The notes under the pieces: generated by a model
The model's input: the letters and a program-made list of their open reading frames with translations, nothing else
Database searches by the model: none
What the model was told of the DNA's origin: nothing
Shown: positions 38,661 through 51,030 of the stretch, one piece after another
How the letters are laid out: every line of letters starts with the position of its first letter
How positions within the stretch are numbered: the first letter of the stretch is position 1
Program-made: the position numbers and the translations under genes
Source: Liquidambar formosana
Lineage: Eukaryota > Streptophyta > Magnoliopsida > Saxifragales > Altingiaceae
DNA length: 64,000 nt
Direction: 5' to 3'
Assembly: GCA_039720395.1 (NCBI GenBank)
Contig: CM077828.1
Coordinates: 15,474,264-15,538,263 of the forward strand

Positions 38661-40892
38661 TTTAAATATATATATATATATATAGTTTTAAATAGAAATA
38701 TGTCGTTTCATGGTGACTTATACCCTATTAAAGGTAATGAAACCATCCAAAATATGATATCTCAATCCCAAACTTATCCAAATTGATTCAAACCCAAACT
38801 TTAAACATTCATTTAACTAATGAAACCATCCAAAATGTCATTACAAATTGAAAATAAATCAACAAAGATATTAAAGTATCCATATCACTATATTAAAAGC
38901 TTCAAACTTTAACCTTTTCCGAAATGTCATTACAAATTAAAGCTTCAAGCTTTAAGCTTTAACCTTTTCCAAAATGTCATTACAAATTAAAGCTTCAAGC
39001 TTCAAGCTTCAAGCTTCAACCTTCTAAAATGTCATTACAAATTTTGAAGTAAATCAACAAAGATACTAAAAGCATCCAAAATGCAAAAATTCCAGCTAAT
39101 TAGCAACCATTTACTCCAAAGATACTAAGCATCCAAAAAGCATCCAAAATGCAGGAAATTCCAGCTGATTAGCAACAATCTACTCCTGTAAGACATTGCA
39201 AAGAAACAAAGAAAATTAGAAAGTGAGAGAGAGAGACTAACTAAAAGAGAATCAAATATTCAGACAATGATATTTCCTCAATGAATTGCATGTGGCAACT
39301 GCTATCAATTTAAGATTCAGATCCAGACCCATTTTATATTGGACTTGGGAAAATGACAATATCTCCAATTTTATTTTATTTTATTTTTTATATTTCACCA
39401 ATCATACATCATACGGATTGTCTAGTTAGGTCAATGAATCAACCTATTCGAAACCCATAAGCTGGATAAATTCTTCCTTTGTGAATAAGTTAGGTTTTAC
39501 AAGATTTAGAAGTGTACTAGTATTTAAAAAGAACCAAAGAAAAACTGTTAGAAGTTCATGGAAAGCATTTAAGTGATAAGACTAGGAACTAGAAAGCATC
39601 TTGAATGATCATCATCCTTTCTACAATGAAAGAAGCTTCTACTACTATCAATAATGTGGTTCAGGGTACTAGAAATATGATCATAACTTTCCAAGCCTAT
39701 GTAAAAAGGAAACGATCAATCAATATATTACAAGGTCTTAGCTAGGCATAGTTATCAAAAGTGGGCCTCATTCATGTTTTCGTGATCTATTAAATGCATG
39801 GCAATTCTAAAATACATATGCAAGTAGGAAAAAAAAAAAAAAAACTAATTCAGTGACTTAAAAAATTCAAGTAGTAGCTCAAGAGGTAAATTATAATAAC
39901 AAAGAAAAGAGCACAAAAACCCACAAGTTATAGAATAAAAGAAGAATATCAAAATACATAGAATGTCCTTTCCCCAAAAAAAAAAGAAGACATACCATAT
40001 TTTTCAATACTATCAAAAAGCTTCACTATATCATTTTTTAATGTACCAATCTACCAAATATAAGAAAACGAAAGACAAAATATAGAACCATCCACAGAAA
40101 CAGTTGATGCAAGCATATTTAAAACAAGAAAAACCAGTATAACCATAGTCAAATTATAGAGGATCGATCCGTGGAGTCGGAGGATCGATCCGTGGTATTT
40201 TAGAATAGCAATTTTGCTTCTGCCTCTGTGGATGGATCCGTAGCCTCTGGGGATCGATCCATGGTATTTTAAAAATGCAAATTTTGCTTCTGCCTAGATG
40301 GATCGATCCATGACATATGTGGATCGATCCATACTGCTCTAGAAATGCAAATTTTGCTTCTGCCTAGGTGGATCGATCCATGACATATGTGGATCGATCC
40401 ATACTGCTCTAGAAATGACTTATTCACAATAGTTTCAAGAACTTCCAATGGGCTCTTAGAAATCTTGGGTACTGTCCAACAACATAGCTACCAGAAAGTT
40501 TCCAAAAAAAAAAATTATGAAAACAAATATTGGAAACCAATCACAAACTTACTTGACACATTCCTTAAGGTCAGGTTATTTATAGTTCCTCCAACTACCA
40601 ATCGCAACACTCTATTCCATTGTTCATAGAATACAGGCCAGATTGTACATAAAATCGATTCTTCTCATCATTTCGAGCAGAATAATGGTAAATTTCAAAG
40701 CACTAGGATGTGTCATGGTCGGATTGGTAATTAGAGAGGTTTCAAAGAAGATAGATATAAATCAAATCAACGATTTTGTACCCCCATATATCATATTCAT
40801 CCTATTGGCTATGCATTCTATAGCCATCAAAGTTATCATATTTATAAAGAGTATCAAGAAACAAAAGTAAATTAAATTAAATTTTGGTATAC
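38661..40892. other. Non-coding 3' part of the CACTA element
   Basis: Contains about three tandem copies of an AAAATGTCATTACAAATTAA / AAGCTTCAAGCTTTAA unit (38900-39060) and the palindromic cluster at 40160-40420. No coding exon found. Confidence 0.5.
40160..40420. repeat. Tandem about 70-bp repeat with GGATCGATCC palindromes
   Basis: GGATCGATCC or a one-base variant occurs about eight times. The phrase TGGATCGATCCATGACATAT is spaced at about 70 bases and separated by AAATTTTGCTTCTGCCTA. On minus, each palindrome pair is followed by AGGCAGAA, the spacer also seen in the 34.2-34.5 kb array. Confidence 0.75.
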
Positions 40893-43277
40893 CTAGTTCT
40901 GATTGGCTAGCATTTGCATGAACTCCTGTCTCATAGTCTGTCGGAGAAGCTCTATTTCTACAGCCCGCTTAGCACTTTCTTCTTCAAGTGCTTTCACAAG
41001 TTCTGCCTCCTTCTCAGCTCGTTCTTTATCCCTCTCAGCCCATTCTTTATCCCTCTCAGCACGCTCTACCTCCAATTGTTTCTCTAAATGCTGAAGCTTA
41101 CCATTAAACTCATCACGTACACGCTCTACAGAAGTAGGAGCCTTTGCCATGTATCCCCGTCCACGAACATAACCTGATTTTTTACCCACAACAGATTGGA
41201 ATATCCTGTTACGTTCATCACTAGACAAAGATCGACCTTCTTCGGCTTCCTTCTCTGCAATCTTTTGTTTAACTTCGTCCTATATGAAAAAATATGACCA
41301 CCTATCTTTAAAAAAGACAACAAAGAAGCTTCTAAATTCACATAAGGAAGAAACAAATAATAAATAAATGTGATACTTACATAGATACACTGTGATGTGT
41401 GCTCGCTCCATTTGCCAGCTACACAATGGGCCAACTCCCATAATGTGCAATCATCGGGCTCCTCCTGTGTATCTTTGTCTCGCTATGATATAAAACAAAA
41501 CACAACCACAATGGATTATATATTGTTAGTTATAACTATAATACAAGTATTGGCATAACATATATGGAAAATTGATAATCTTACATTTTCGAAGCTAACT
41601 TGGGAGAATGATTTGCTTTCCGTATGGTGCTTGCTCCCTTGTTTTTTCCGATTAGCAGCATTTCTTGAACTAATTCTCTACAAGATATGTTTCATGGCAC
41701 ACACTTTAGTGGCTCTTTCATAAAAGTGATTTAATATATAATATCAAATACAAATAAAATTCTCACAAACAATTTCAAAACTTATATGTAATAATAGAAA
41801 CAAACATAGACTAATCTTGCAATCAAATAGTACTTAAAAACTGATATGCAAATGAATCCGGTCCTCACAAAAACAAACCCATATTGTACTCAGACAACCT
41901 TGTTGATCTTTTACCTGAAAATCATGACCTTCAAAATATGATATCAATTCCTCCCATTCTTCTAGGTCAAGCTCCTTAGGGATATTTTGAAGGAGAGTCT
42001 CTCTATTATCTTTATATGCTATATAGGTAGCTGAAAATGTTGACCTCCAACCCCTATACCTCTCCTGAGTGATTTTGAAAATCTTAGATCTAGCAAAGTC
42101 GTCATCTGCTAGTCTCCACCTCTCCTGCATATAACAAATCCTTTGAACAATTTAGAGTTATGTGGTTTATAAAGTTAAAAAAAACAAGTATCTTTAACAC
42201 TAGTTTCATGTTCCAAAATTCACTAATTCATAAAATCAACAAAGATCATGTTCTAACCAACGTGCCAATTACATTGGACACATGGCACCCAAAACAAGTT
42301 CTTTAAACGAGGTGTCTAAGCACTCTGATCAGCATCTCCCTCAAGTGAGAATTATGCATTAAAGATAAAAAAAGTTACTACAAAACTACATAAGACACAA
42401 AACCATCCATGTCAGAAGCAGCTAGGTGATCAATAGAATTCAAACATGCATGAGTTCAAGTTATCTAGAACTTTAAAAAGATGATGGAAAAATTCAATTG
42501 TATGGACTTACATACCAAAACTTTATCCTTAATAGTATTTCTTATATCAAGTGACACTTCCGACCACTTATTCACTCCAATAAGAGGCACATGACGTCTC
42601 ATTTGAACTACCACTTCATCAACAAATTCCCGGTAATGTATACCGATTGGCCCACCTAACCGTGTTGAAAACTCAATGGGCAATTTGCTATCACTACTCT
42701 CCTTAGCTCTCTTAGCAACCTTCAATCCTTTTGCAGCGCCTCTACCCTTTTTAGGGTTATTTGAAGGATCTAAACATTATCCAACAACAAATTAAAAAAT
42801 TAATACACTATTGGGAAAATTTAATTTAAATAAAGGATGCTCATAATGACTATAATGGCGGGAAATAAAATGCTACAGCAGATATGATGTTAATAAAAAT
42901 GTTAAGAGTAATAATATACTATAAATAATGATTAAACCTGATGGATCGGAACGTGGACGACGAGCATGAGATGGAAATTGGCAAACAGGTTGTTCAATGG
43001 ATGAATTTCCAGATGGCTGGGATAATGGTGATGATTGCTGAGCTGATGGTGATGATGATGATGGCTGAGCTAACTGTGATGATGGCTGAGCTGATGGTGA
43101 TGGTGGCTGCGATTATGACAAAGATGGAACTACAATAGGCAGTGGCAGTGATGTCTCAATAGAAGGAGAAGCTTGCCGATGTGAGGAAGATGGTTCTTCT
43201 TGTTGCTGAGATGGTATGGAAGAAGGCTGAGAAGAAAACCTCGGTGTACGACGTCGCTGAGATGATGGATAAGCCAT
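40893..43277 (-). pseudogene. TNPA-like CACTA protein (En/Spm plant transposase family), one nonsense codon
   Basis: Exons inferred on minus: 43277-42938, 42769-42516, 42124-41915, 41677-41585, 41482-41381 and 41279-40893 (stop TAG). They join in frame to 461 codons. The order is a Ser/Pro/Gln-rich N-terminus, a basic segment (KKGRGAAKGLKVAKRAKE), a conserved middle (LEEWEELISYFEGHDFQ, NAANRKKQGSKHHTESKSF) and a charged coiled-coil C-terminus rich in ERAERDKE repeats. In active CACTA systems this protein binds subterminal repeats and aids transposition. The only break I see is TAA at 43113-43115 (codon 55), in the low-complexity N-terminus. Splice sites are by eye. Confidence 0.8.
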
Positions 43278-43543
43278 CTAGAACGTTGATACCTGAACTT
43301 AAAAGTTTATAGTATATTAATGAGAATGAAAACAACTACCCAAACAAGAAAATATTTTCACAATTAAAGGCATTATATTACATTACTTCCAAATAATCTC
43401 AAAATACCTCATGCTAAACATTACAATTCTGAAAATGGAACATATACTATAACTAAACAAGAAACCCCTGAAAAATTTAATTGCATAAAGCCATTACATC
43501 GCATTCAAATTCCAAAAATATAATAATTAGAAAAAAGAAGTTA

Positions 43544-46500
43544 TTATAGCATAGGTTGTTCGTCGCCATCACTATCTTCATCAAGACAATGCTCCATTGA
43601 CCCATCATTAACATATGTATCATCATCCTCTTCAAGATCAGTATCACTATCTTCAGAAATGTGGTCTTCATCTAACTCAATAGCCTCAACATCATGTGCA
43701 TCAATACTCAATCCCTCAATGTCACCTCTACACCATCCAACCAGGTCTTCGGAACCTTCCTCGGTACCACCCATATCATATTGGATGATTGGAATCTCAT
43801 TCAATTGGTAAGGCTCATCAGCGAAAAGATTGGTCTCATCTTCTACCTCTTCCTCAATATTTGGCATAGAAAAGAGGTTTTTAGGCTTCACCCTTATCAC
43901 AGTTGCCTAATTTGGCTTTTTCACATCCTTTGCATAATAAACTTGTTCGGCTTGAATCCCTAAAATGAAAGGGTCATCCTTGTAGTGAAGGCGTGTCATA
44001 TCAACATTGATAAACCCATATTCATCTTTTTAATACCCTCTACTTTGGTTCCTACCTAGTGGTGGCACCTCAAACCAATCACATTTAAACAGAACAACTT
44101 CATTACTTCCCAAATAATCTAAAGCAATAATGCTCTTGATGATGCCAAACCAATCTATATAGCCTGTATGTTCATCACCCTTTACAACCACGCCACTATT
44201 TTGGGTTTTCCTTCTCTGCTCTCCTTCTTCTGTTCGAAACAAGAAACCATTGATGATGTAGCGGGTGTAAACTCATGCACGAGCATCTGGCCCTCGAGCT
44301 AACCCCAATATCTGATCATTTACCCGTTCATCTCCACTATTGTAAAAAAGTGTGACCTACATTACAATTGATAAGTCAAAATATGAAACATTCAATTAGT
44401 TTGGCATTCAAACGAAACACAACGAGAAACACTTTTACTGTATGGACTTACTTACTCGAGACTTAAACCATTCCGAAAATTTTTGCTTGTGTCTTTGCTC
44501 TACATTTCGAGGGTTTGTTTCTGTAAGCTCTTTAATATGTTCGCTATATACAAAATTACATTAAAATTGGTTCCAAGGATGTAACAATAACATACAAATA
44601 ATCAAATTCTAATATGTAATAAATAAATGCATAGACTTACTCAACCCATGGAGCGACTTCCTCACAGTTGGTTAGAATGTAATGATGTGCCATATGGAGC
44701 TCTGACTTATTGAGACTTTGAAAAGTATAGTTGCGCTTGGTACGGTTAACCGGTGCAAATACGCTCAAACCAGGTAACATTTCATTTCGAGAAGAATCAA
44801 CATTCCTTTCTGCTCGATTCAATTTTGTTTCCATGTCATCTAAGTACCAAGAGCAAAATGTCATGCATTCTTCTGAAATATATGCTTCAGCAATTGACCC
44901 TTCTGGACGAGCTTTGTTACGCACATACCCCTTATACGTGCGCAAAGATCTCTCAACTGGATACATCCACCTATAGTTCACTGGACCAGCCACCTTAGCT
45001 TCATCTGCGAGGTGAATCGGTAAGTGCATCATAACATCAAAGAATGAAGGTGGAAATAATTGTTCCAATTTACAGAGGATTTATGGAATTTGCTGATCTA
45101 ATCTTTCCAATTCTTCAACCTGCAATTCCTTTGAACACAACTCCACAAAAAATCCGCTTAAAGCAATTAGTGGTTCACAAACATTCTTTGGTAACAATCT
45201 ACGTATCACAAGTGGAAGTAAACGTAGAAATATTACATGACAATCATGAGATTTCAACCCAATCAACTTGCACTCCTTCACCTGCACACATCGCCCTATA
45301 TTTGATGCATAAGCATTAGGCATCTTCACATCTTTTAAAAACTGGCACAAGTTCTGCTTTTCATCACTGTTTAATGTATAACAAGCAGGAGGTATAGTGT
45401 ACTTGCTACCCCTATGAATTGGATGTAAATCTTTTCTTATCCCCATTGCTTGGAGATCAAGACGAGATTTTAAGCCATCTTTTGTCTTCCCTTCTATAGC
45501 AAGAATTGTTCCCAATACACTATCACAAATATTTTTAACTATGTGCATCACATCTAAATTATGTCGAATTAACAATGTCCTCCAATATGGTAATTCGAAA
45601 AAAATACTCTTCTTTCGCCAATTATGCCATTTAAGCTCATGATCACGTTTTCTCTTCCTTGTCATTTTACCAAAGGTCACTTGCTCAAAAGTTTCATATT
45701 GCTCGATCACCTCATCTCCTGATAATGGTTTCGATGCCTTTCTTGTTTCCACAGTATTATCAAATGAACTTTTATTCTTCCGCCATTTATGATCCGATTT
45801 TAAAAATCGACAATGACACAAATAACACTCCTTTTGTCCATACTTGAGTCTATAAGACGATGTATCCTTATGGCAACTTGGACATGCGAGTTTTCCTTTT
45901 GTGCTGCATCCAGATAATACTGCATATGCTAGGAAATCATTAATTGTCCATTAAATTGCAGCATGCAAACAAAAATTTTGTTCCAATGAGGCATCATATG
46001 TCTCAACGCCATGTTCCCATAACTATTTCAATTCTTCTATCAATGGCTGTAGATACACGTCAATGTCATTTCTAGGGGACTTAGGACCAGGTATAATCAT
46101 GGACATTATCCAAAAAGGCTATTTCAAACACAGCCAAGGCGGTAAGTTATATGGAATTAATATAACAGGCAATGTACTGTATGAAACACTCATAAGCCCA
46201 AATGGATTGAACCCATCAGTTGCAAAGCCAAGTCTAACATTACGAGAATCTAATGCAAACCAAGAGTGGACCTCATCTAATCGTTTCCATGCTGGAGAAT
46301 CAGCTGGATGCCTCATCACCCCATCATTTACACGGCCCTCCCTATGCCATCTCATGTCAGAAGCTATATTTTTTGTCATGTACAACCTTTGTAGTCGAGG
46401 CGCCAATGGAAAATAACGTAGGATCTTCCTAGAAATTTTTTTCTTCTTCTTTTTCCCAATAGTAGTTTCATCACTCTCATTATCTGCATTTTCATGACTT

Positions 46501-47264
46501 GTCATCCATCTAGGCTCCTTACATATTGGACATTTTTCCAAAGTGGCATGCTCATTTCGATACAACACGCAATCATTAACACATGCATCAATCTTTTCAT
46601 AATCAAGTCCTAAATCCCATATCATTTTTTTGGCCTCATACAATGAAATAGGGACCACATGATTATCAGGAAGTGCTAATCTAAACAATTCAAGCAATCC
46701 ATCAACTGATTTGTTACTCCACCCATATAAACATTTAAGTTGAAACAACCTAACAACAAATGACAACTTAGTTAACTTCTTACAACCAGGATACAACTTT
46801 TGTTCAGCATCTCGTAACAATCGAAAAAATTTGCTAGCATTCTCATTTGGTTCCTCTCGGTCAGTCCTATGTAAATCGTCATCTCCATCAATTGTGGTAC
46901 TACCCAAGTTCTCTCCTCTAATCATGTTATTTATCATCTCATATGCACGAGCATCATCACATCTTTCTTCTTTTGTTTCATTGTCTACGCCCTCAACATT
47001 ATCATTAGATGACTCAGTGACCCTATCCTCCCCATGAAAAGTCCATATCTTGTAATCCGGATCGAATCCATGCTTGAATAGATCCATTTTTACTTGATCA
47101 TGTGTTTTATGAATCACATTAACACACCGACGACACGGACACCGAATTGTATTGCTCCTCGATGCCACATTTACAAACGCCATATCGAGAAATGCTTTCA
47201 TCCCATGTTGCCATTCTGGTTTACCCCTGTCCGCAATGGACATCCAACTCTTATCTATCGGCAT
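43544..47264 (-). pseudogene. TNP2-like CACTA transposase with DUF4218/DUF4216-like C-terminus, multiple nonsense codons
   Basis: Transposase that would cut at CACTA termini. The frame starts at ATG 47264 (DKSWM...) and runs to 44641, then exons 44543-44456 and 44356-43544, about 1175 codons. Order: transposase-associated zinc region (CPCRRCVNV), Transposase_21-like core (DGFNPFGLMS, PVILIPYNLPPWLC, CPICKEPRW), DUF4218-like part (FFDVMMHLPIHLADEAKVAG) and DUF4216-like part (DYLGSNEVVLFKCDWFEVPP), then an acidic tail. About seven in-frame stops interrupt it, among them 46119-46121, about 46027, near 45970, 45081-45083, and three between 44280 and 43900. Several are C-to-T type changes at expected Q, R or W codons. 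Confidence 0.85.
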
Positions 47265-47305
47265 CCTAACATTGAACACAACAGCATAAAATCAGGGTAT
47301 TGTTC

Positions 47306-47660
47306 TTATAGTGATTTGTTGAATACACTATTTCATTAAGACAGTGTGTTGGAACTAATTATAGAATACCAGTTGTGCATAGGTTTTTATTTTTTGAATC
47401 TATTAAATATAAATGCATATTAATTTTGTGTTACGTTTTTGGGTGATAACTTATAAATTGTCTTGTTTAAAATCAGGGTACTCAATAATTTTATGATTCA
47501 TAAATATTATTATTATTTAATGGTTTGATATCTTTTGATTGAATATAACATCTTTGAAATTGAAACGAGAAGAGATTAAGTAAGATTTTACTTTCAAAAC
47601 TTCACAGCGAACTAAATTTTCACATAAACTGTTTTCTTCTTATTTATATATATATACTAG
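47306..47660 (+). mobile_element. Helitron-like fragment related to H1, opposite orientation
   Basis: From TTATAGTGATTTGTTGAATA onward this aligns to the reverse complement of 6200-6665, with about 90 internal bases missing. It ends near ACTAGTAGAAACCCGCGCGA, where a second Helitron-type 3' hairpin terminus in the other orientation begins. It abuts the CACTA gene side directly. Confidence 0.55.
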
Positions 47661-48450
47661 TAGAAACCCGCGCGATGCATATTATATATATACTAGTTTA
47701 GTGATTTAGAATTTAGGATAACGTGTCTTTATGTATGGTTCAACTCTCTGCATCCCTTCTTATAAAATAGTCTGTGTCCATCTTCTTATTGCTTGCCTTA
47801 GATAATTAAGGGTTATTACCTATACCCAACTTCTTGATAGCACCTAAAAAAAAAATAGGAAACATATATATATACCCACTTCAACCTACACCATGTTTCG
47901 TGGCATTTGCAACAAATCAAGCTACCCAACATAATAATAATAAAAATAATAATACTAATAATAATAATATCCAAATTACTATATCAGAAAGCTCTACAAC
48001 ACAACAACTTGAAGGGGCTGAAAATAGGAAAACCTTGTTATACAAAAGAGAGTGAAAATAAGTAAACTAAAATAATTAAAGAAATTGGCTAAAATTAAAC
48101 ACCGAATAAGAACTTGCTAAACGAAATCAAAAACGGAAGAGGGAAAAAAAATTTTGAAGGTGAGAGGAGAATGAAATGTGGGAGAGAAAAGGGAAGAGGG
48201 AGGTTTGAAATCTGATACTCCCATCCCCATCCCCATCCCCATCCCCGTCCTATTCCTCTTTTCATCTCCACCTCTTCAATCAATCAATCAATGGTCTATT
48301 CTCCTATTTTTTTAGTTTTATTTTTTTGATTTCAAATTAGGTAAAGGTGGTTTTTTAAATTTTAATATGAAAGACATCAGCTAAAAAGGAGGGTCATAGA
48401 CGTTGGTGGGCCCATAGTTAAGGAGAGGAGAGGGATTTAGAGGGAAGGCA

Positions 48451-48481
<31 letters not shown>

Positions 48482-50399
48482 GTGCTATTCACACTCCCCC
48501 AAAAAGTCTCATGCACTATGATGGTTCATGGTTGCATGCATCACACAAGGAATTTGATCATATATATATAGATAGATATATATAGTGCTATTCACACTCC
48601 CCCAAAAAGTCTCATGCACTATGATGGTTCATGGTTGGTCAATGATGCAAGATGCATGATATTTAAATTTTACCTAATCCACACCTGGCCTCTGAAATCA
48701 ATTGCCCATATTTAAGTTTTACCCATAGAGGAGTGTGGAATAGGAAAAACCCATGAAAATGTGTGGATTAGCAAAAAAAAAAAAAAAAGTGTAGAAATAA
48801 GTCTCCCTAATTTGATTCACAAATTAATATAAAAAATTTAAAATTTTAAAAACCTTATAGATTTGAGAGTAATTGCAATTTAAGACCACTAATTTGTTGA
48901 ATATTATTAAATATTTTTCTTTGTCATTTTCCTTTTGCTTACACTATTTTTGGTAATACAAGGACATGCGATCAACTATGACCTTGTTGATAAAAAACAT
49001 AGAATGTAGAGATAAAATCTATTATCTATGGTTATCAAACGTTGGCAAATGGTCATGGGTCTTGTAGCCTAGTGTAGGAGTTCAAAACTTGACGCCGATA
49101 TAAAAAAGGGGAGTCATGTAAGGTTGGGAGCTGCACACATATAAGTGGTTTCCACATCAAGAAGTTTTAAGGGCATACCACCAATAACTGTCTCAAAAAT
49201 CAAAAGATGTGAATGAAATATTGTGTAAACCTCAATAACAAGAAGAATAATAGAGTCAATTACTAGGAGAATATGGTCTATTGATTGGGAGAATCGACTG
49301 TCATATGCTCAAGCAAAAGCAGTTGATTATATGCTCAAGCAAAAGCAGTTGATTTTGTGCCTAATCGAATGTTTTTTTACCCTTAACCCTATTACTTTAC
49401 AGAGAACTTCACACTTTATAATTGCGGTAATCTTGGGCGAATGTTTGTAATCCAGTAAAAGCTTGGTTGCTTAAGAGGTAGACAACCCGTGAATTCACTT
49501 TAGGAAATGGTTCCTTTGCCTGCCAAAGCATCAAAATTTTCTGGCTTAGGACAAACAAAACGCCATTGTGGAAAATGAAGATCAATCAAATCATGCATCT
49601 TCATAGAATTACATGTACAAGTGGTTGGTTGGTAGGCTAATTAATCAATGTGCCGTTGATCGGAGTGGCAAAAAGACGACTACTTTTGAATTTTGGCAAC
49701 AAAAGCAAACTCTCTAGGGAGCAATGCTATATAGAGTTCTAAAATGGAATTGATTGATGATTAGTTAGTGGCCATAATCTCTTTTGTTCAGTTTTAAATC
49801 AAAACATAGCTTTCACAAGCTTTTATTCGGTTTGGACGGCATTTTGGAAGAGGTCATGATTTGAACTTATCACGTTTGAAGGATTAAAAACAGGTTTTTG
49901 AAGACAACTTGAGCCCCTTTAAGATTCAAATATTTACAATGAATGCATTCCATTAGAAAGAAAATGTGCTGCTTAAATCTATAGTGAAACAAAGCAAGTA
50001 TCGCTCAGCATGTTACTATCTATGCCTCATCCTTTTTATTTTTTTTCTTCCTTTCTGAAACCGATAAGAAATATAATCTACAATCATTCTAAATTTAATA
50101 GGTTAATACTTAATAGGATTGGATAACCCTATGGGATAAGATTCAAACTGAGGCATTGGGTATGACACCCACACCCTTACCAACCAGCCTACTATTCAAT
50201 TCGGTTATTCAAAGAAAATCATTTTCATTTTCATTTTCATTAAATGTATCTGCAGTTTCAAAAAAATACAGACCAAAATAATATTGAAGACATGAAAATG
50301 AAGAAGCAAAAGGAGGAGGAAATAGAAAATATGTGCTTTCCCCCTTGCTGGATCTCAGGAAGATCCCATTAACACTTTGCTAGTCAGGATGGGGGCCAA
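47661..50399. other. Long stretch without a recognised gene
   Basis: Contains an (AATAAT)-rich tract at 47930-47970, a (CATCCC)n-like minisatellite at 48222-48250, and a direct repeat of about 58 bases (48477-48534 and 48582-48638; TAGTGCTATTCACACTCCCC). The rest is AT-rich with no supported ORF. Confidence 0.45.
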
Positions 50400-51030
50400 T
50401 AAAAAGTCTCGGAAAATAAAAATTAAGATGCTACATAAGAAAGAACCTTTTTTTCCAGATAAAATAGTTTTACCATTAACAAACGAGGCACAAGATGTAG
50501 TGATGTACACAATGAGTCAGCCATATATTGGGCTAGGGTCCAATCATGGGTAAAATATAATATAAGACACGCAAAATCCTTAATCATAGAAGACCAAGAA
50601 ACAATGAGAGATATACCCCTTTCAGCGACCGCAACTTCCTCACATTCTTGAATCTATAAGAGTCCAAGGTTTTCTATCCAACTAGACCATAATACAGAAC
50701 CTAGGGTCATAAACCAAAACTTCATCCATCTCTTGCCCCAAGATTTTGATGCTAAGAAAGCAGAACCTCGTTAACTGTACAAGGAGTAGCCAAGCCATAA
50801 CCAGACGATAGAAGCAAATGGATGAACAAAAAGGCATTGGATCAAAAGATGATCCATCAACTCAGGGAAAGATAGGCAATAATGCACCCATTGGGTAAAG
50901 TCTAGATCCTAGCTTTAAGATGACCAGCCATCAAAAGCAGGCAAGTATAAAGGCCACCAGATAAATATGAACTTCTAAACAACCTTAGTGAATAAAAGAA
51001 AAAAAAAAAAGAAAAAGGAAGCTTAAAGGA
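50400..51030 (-). pseudogene. LINE (L1-type) fragment, zf-RVT region
   Basis: On minus, broken reading frames give a peptide resembling the C-terminal zinc-binding domain of plant non-LTR reverse transcriptases: AGHLKAR, then MDHLLIQCLFVHPFASIVW, with a His and a Cys as in the HLFFHCPFA..VW motif. Stops and frameshifts are frequent. No reverse transcriptase core found. Confidence 0.45.

Larger units (their letters stand above)
37507..47305 (-). mobile_element. Decayed CACTA (En/Spm-type) transposon, left terminus present
   Basis: The left end is CACTACAGGAAAAA, followed by more than 1 kb of CGTTGCAATA-type subterminal repeats. On the minus strand lie a TNP2-like transposase gene and then a TNPA-like gene, the standard CACTA order. 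The right end is not convincing: 47309-47313 TAGTG with an 11-of-14 match to the left terminus is possible, but it coincides with Helitron-like sequence, and the flanking triplets (TAA, ATT) differ. All genes carry stops, so the copy is immobile on its own. Confidence 0.8.

Noticed and set aside
42941..43138. Plus-strand Met-rich open frame
   Set aside because: Antisense shadow of the Ser/Pro/Gln-rich exon of the TNPA-like gene.
47309..47313. TAGTG as the right end of the CACTA element
   Set aside because: Some similarity to the left end, but the bases are shared with the Helitron H1 family, and the target triplets do not match. Left as unresolved.
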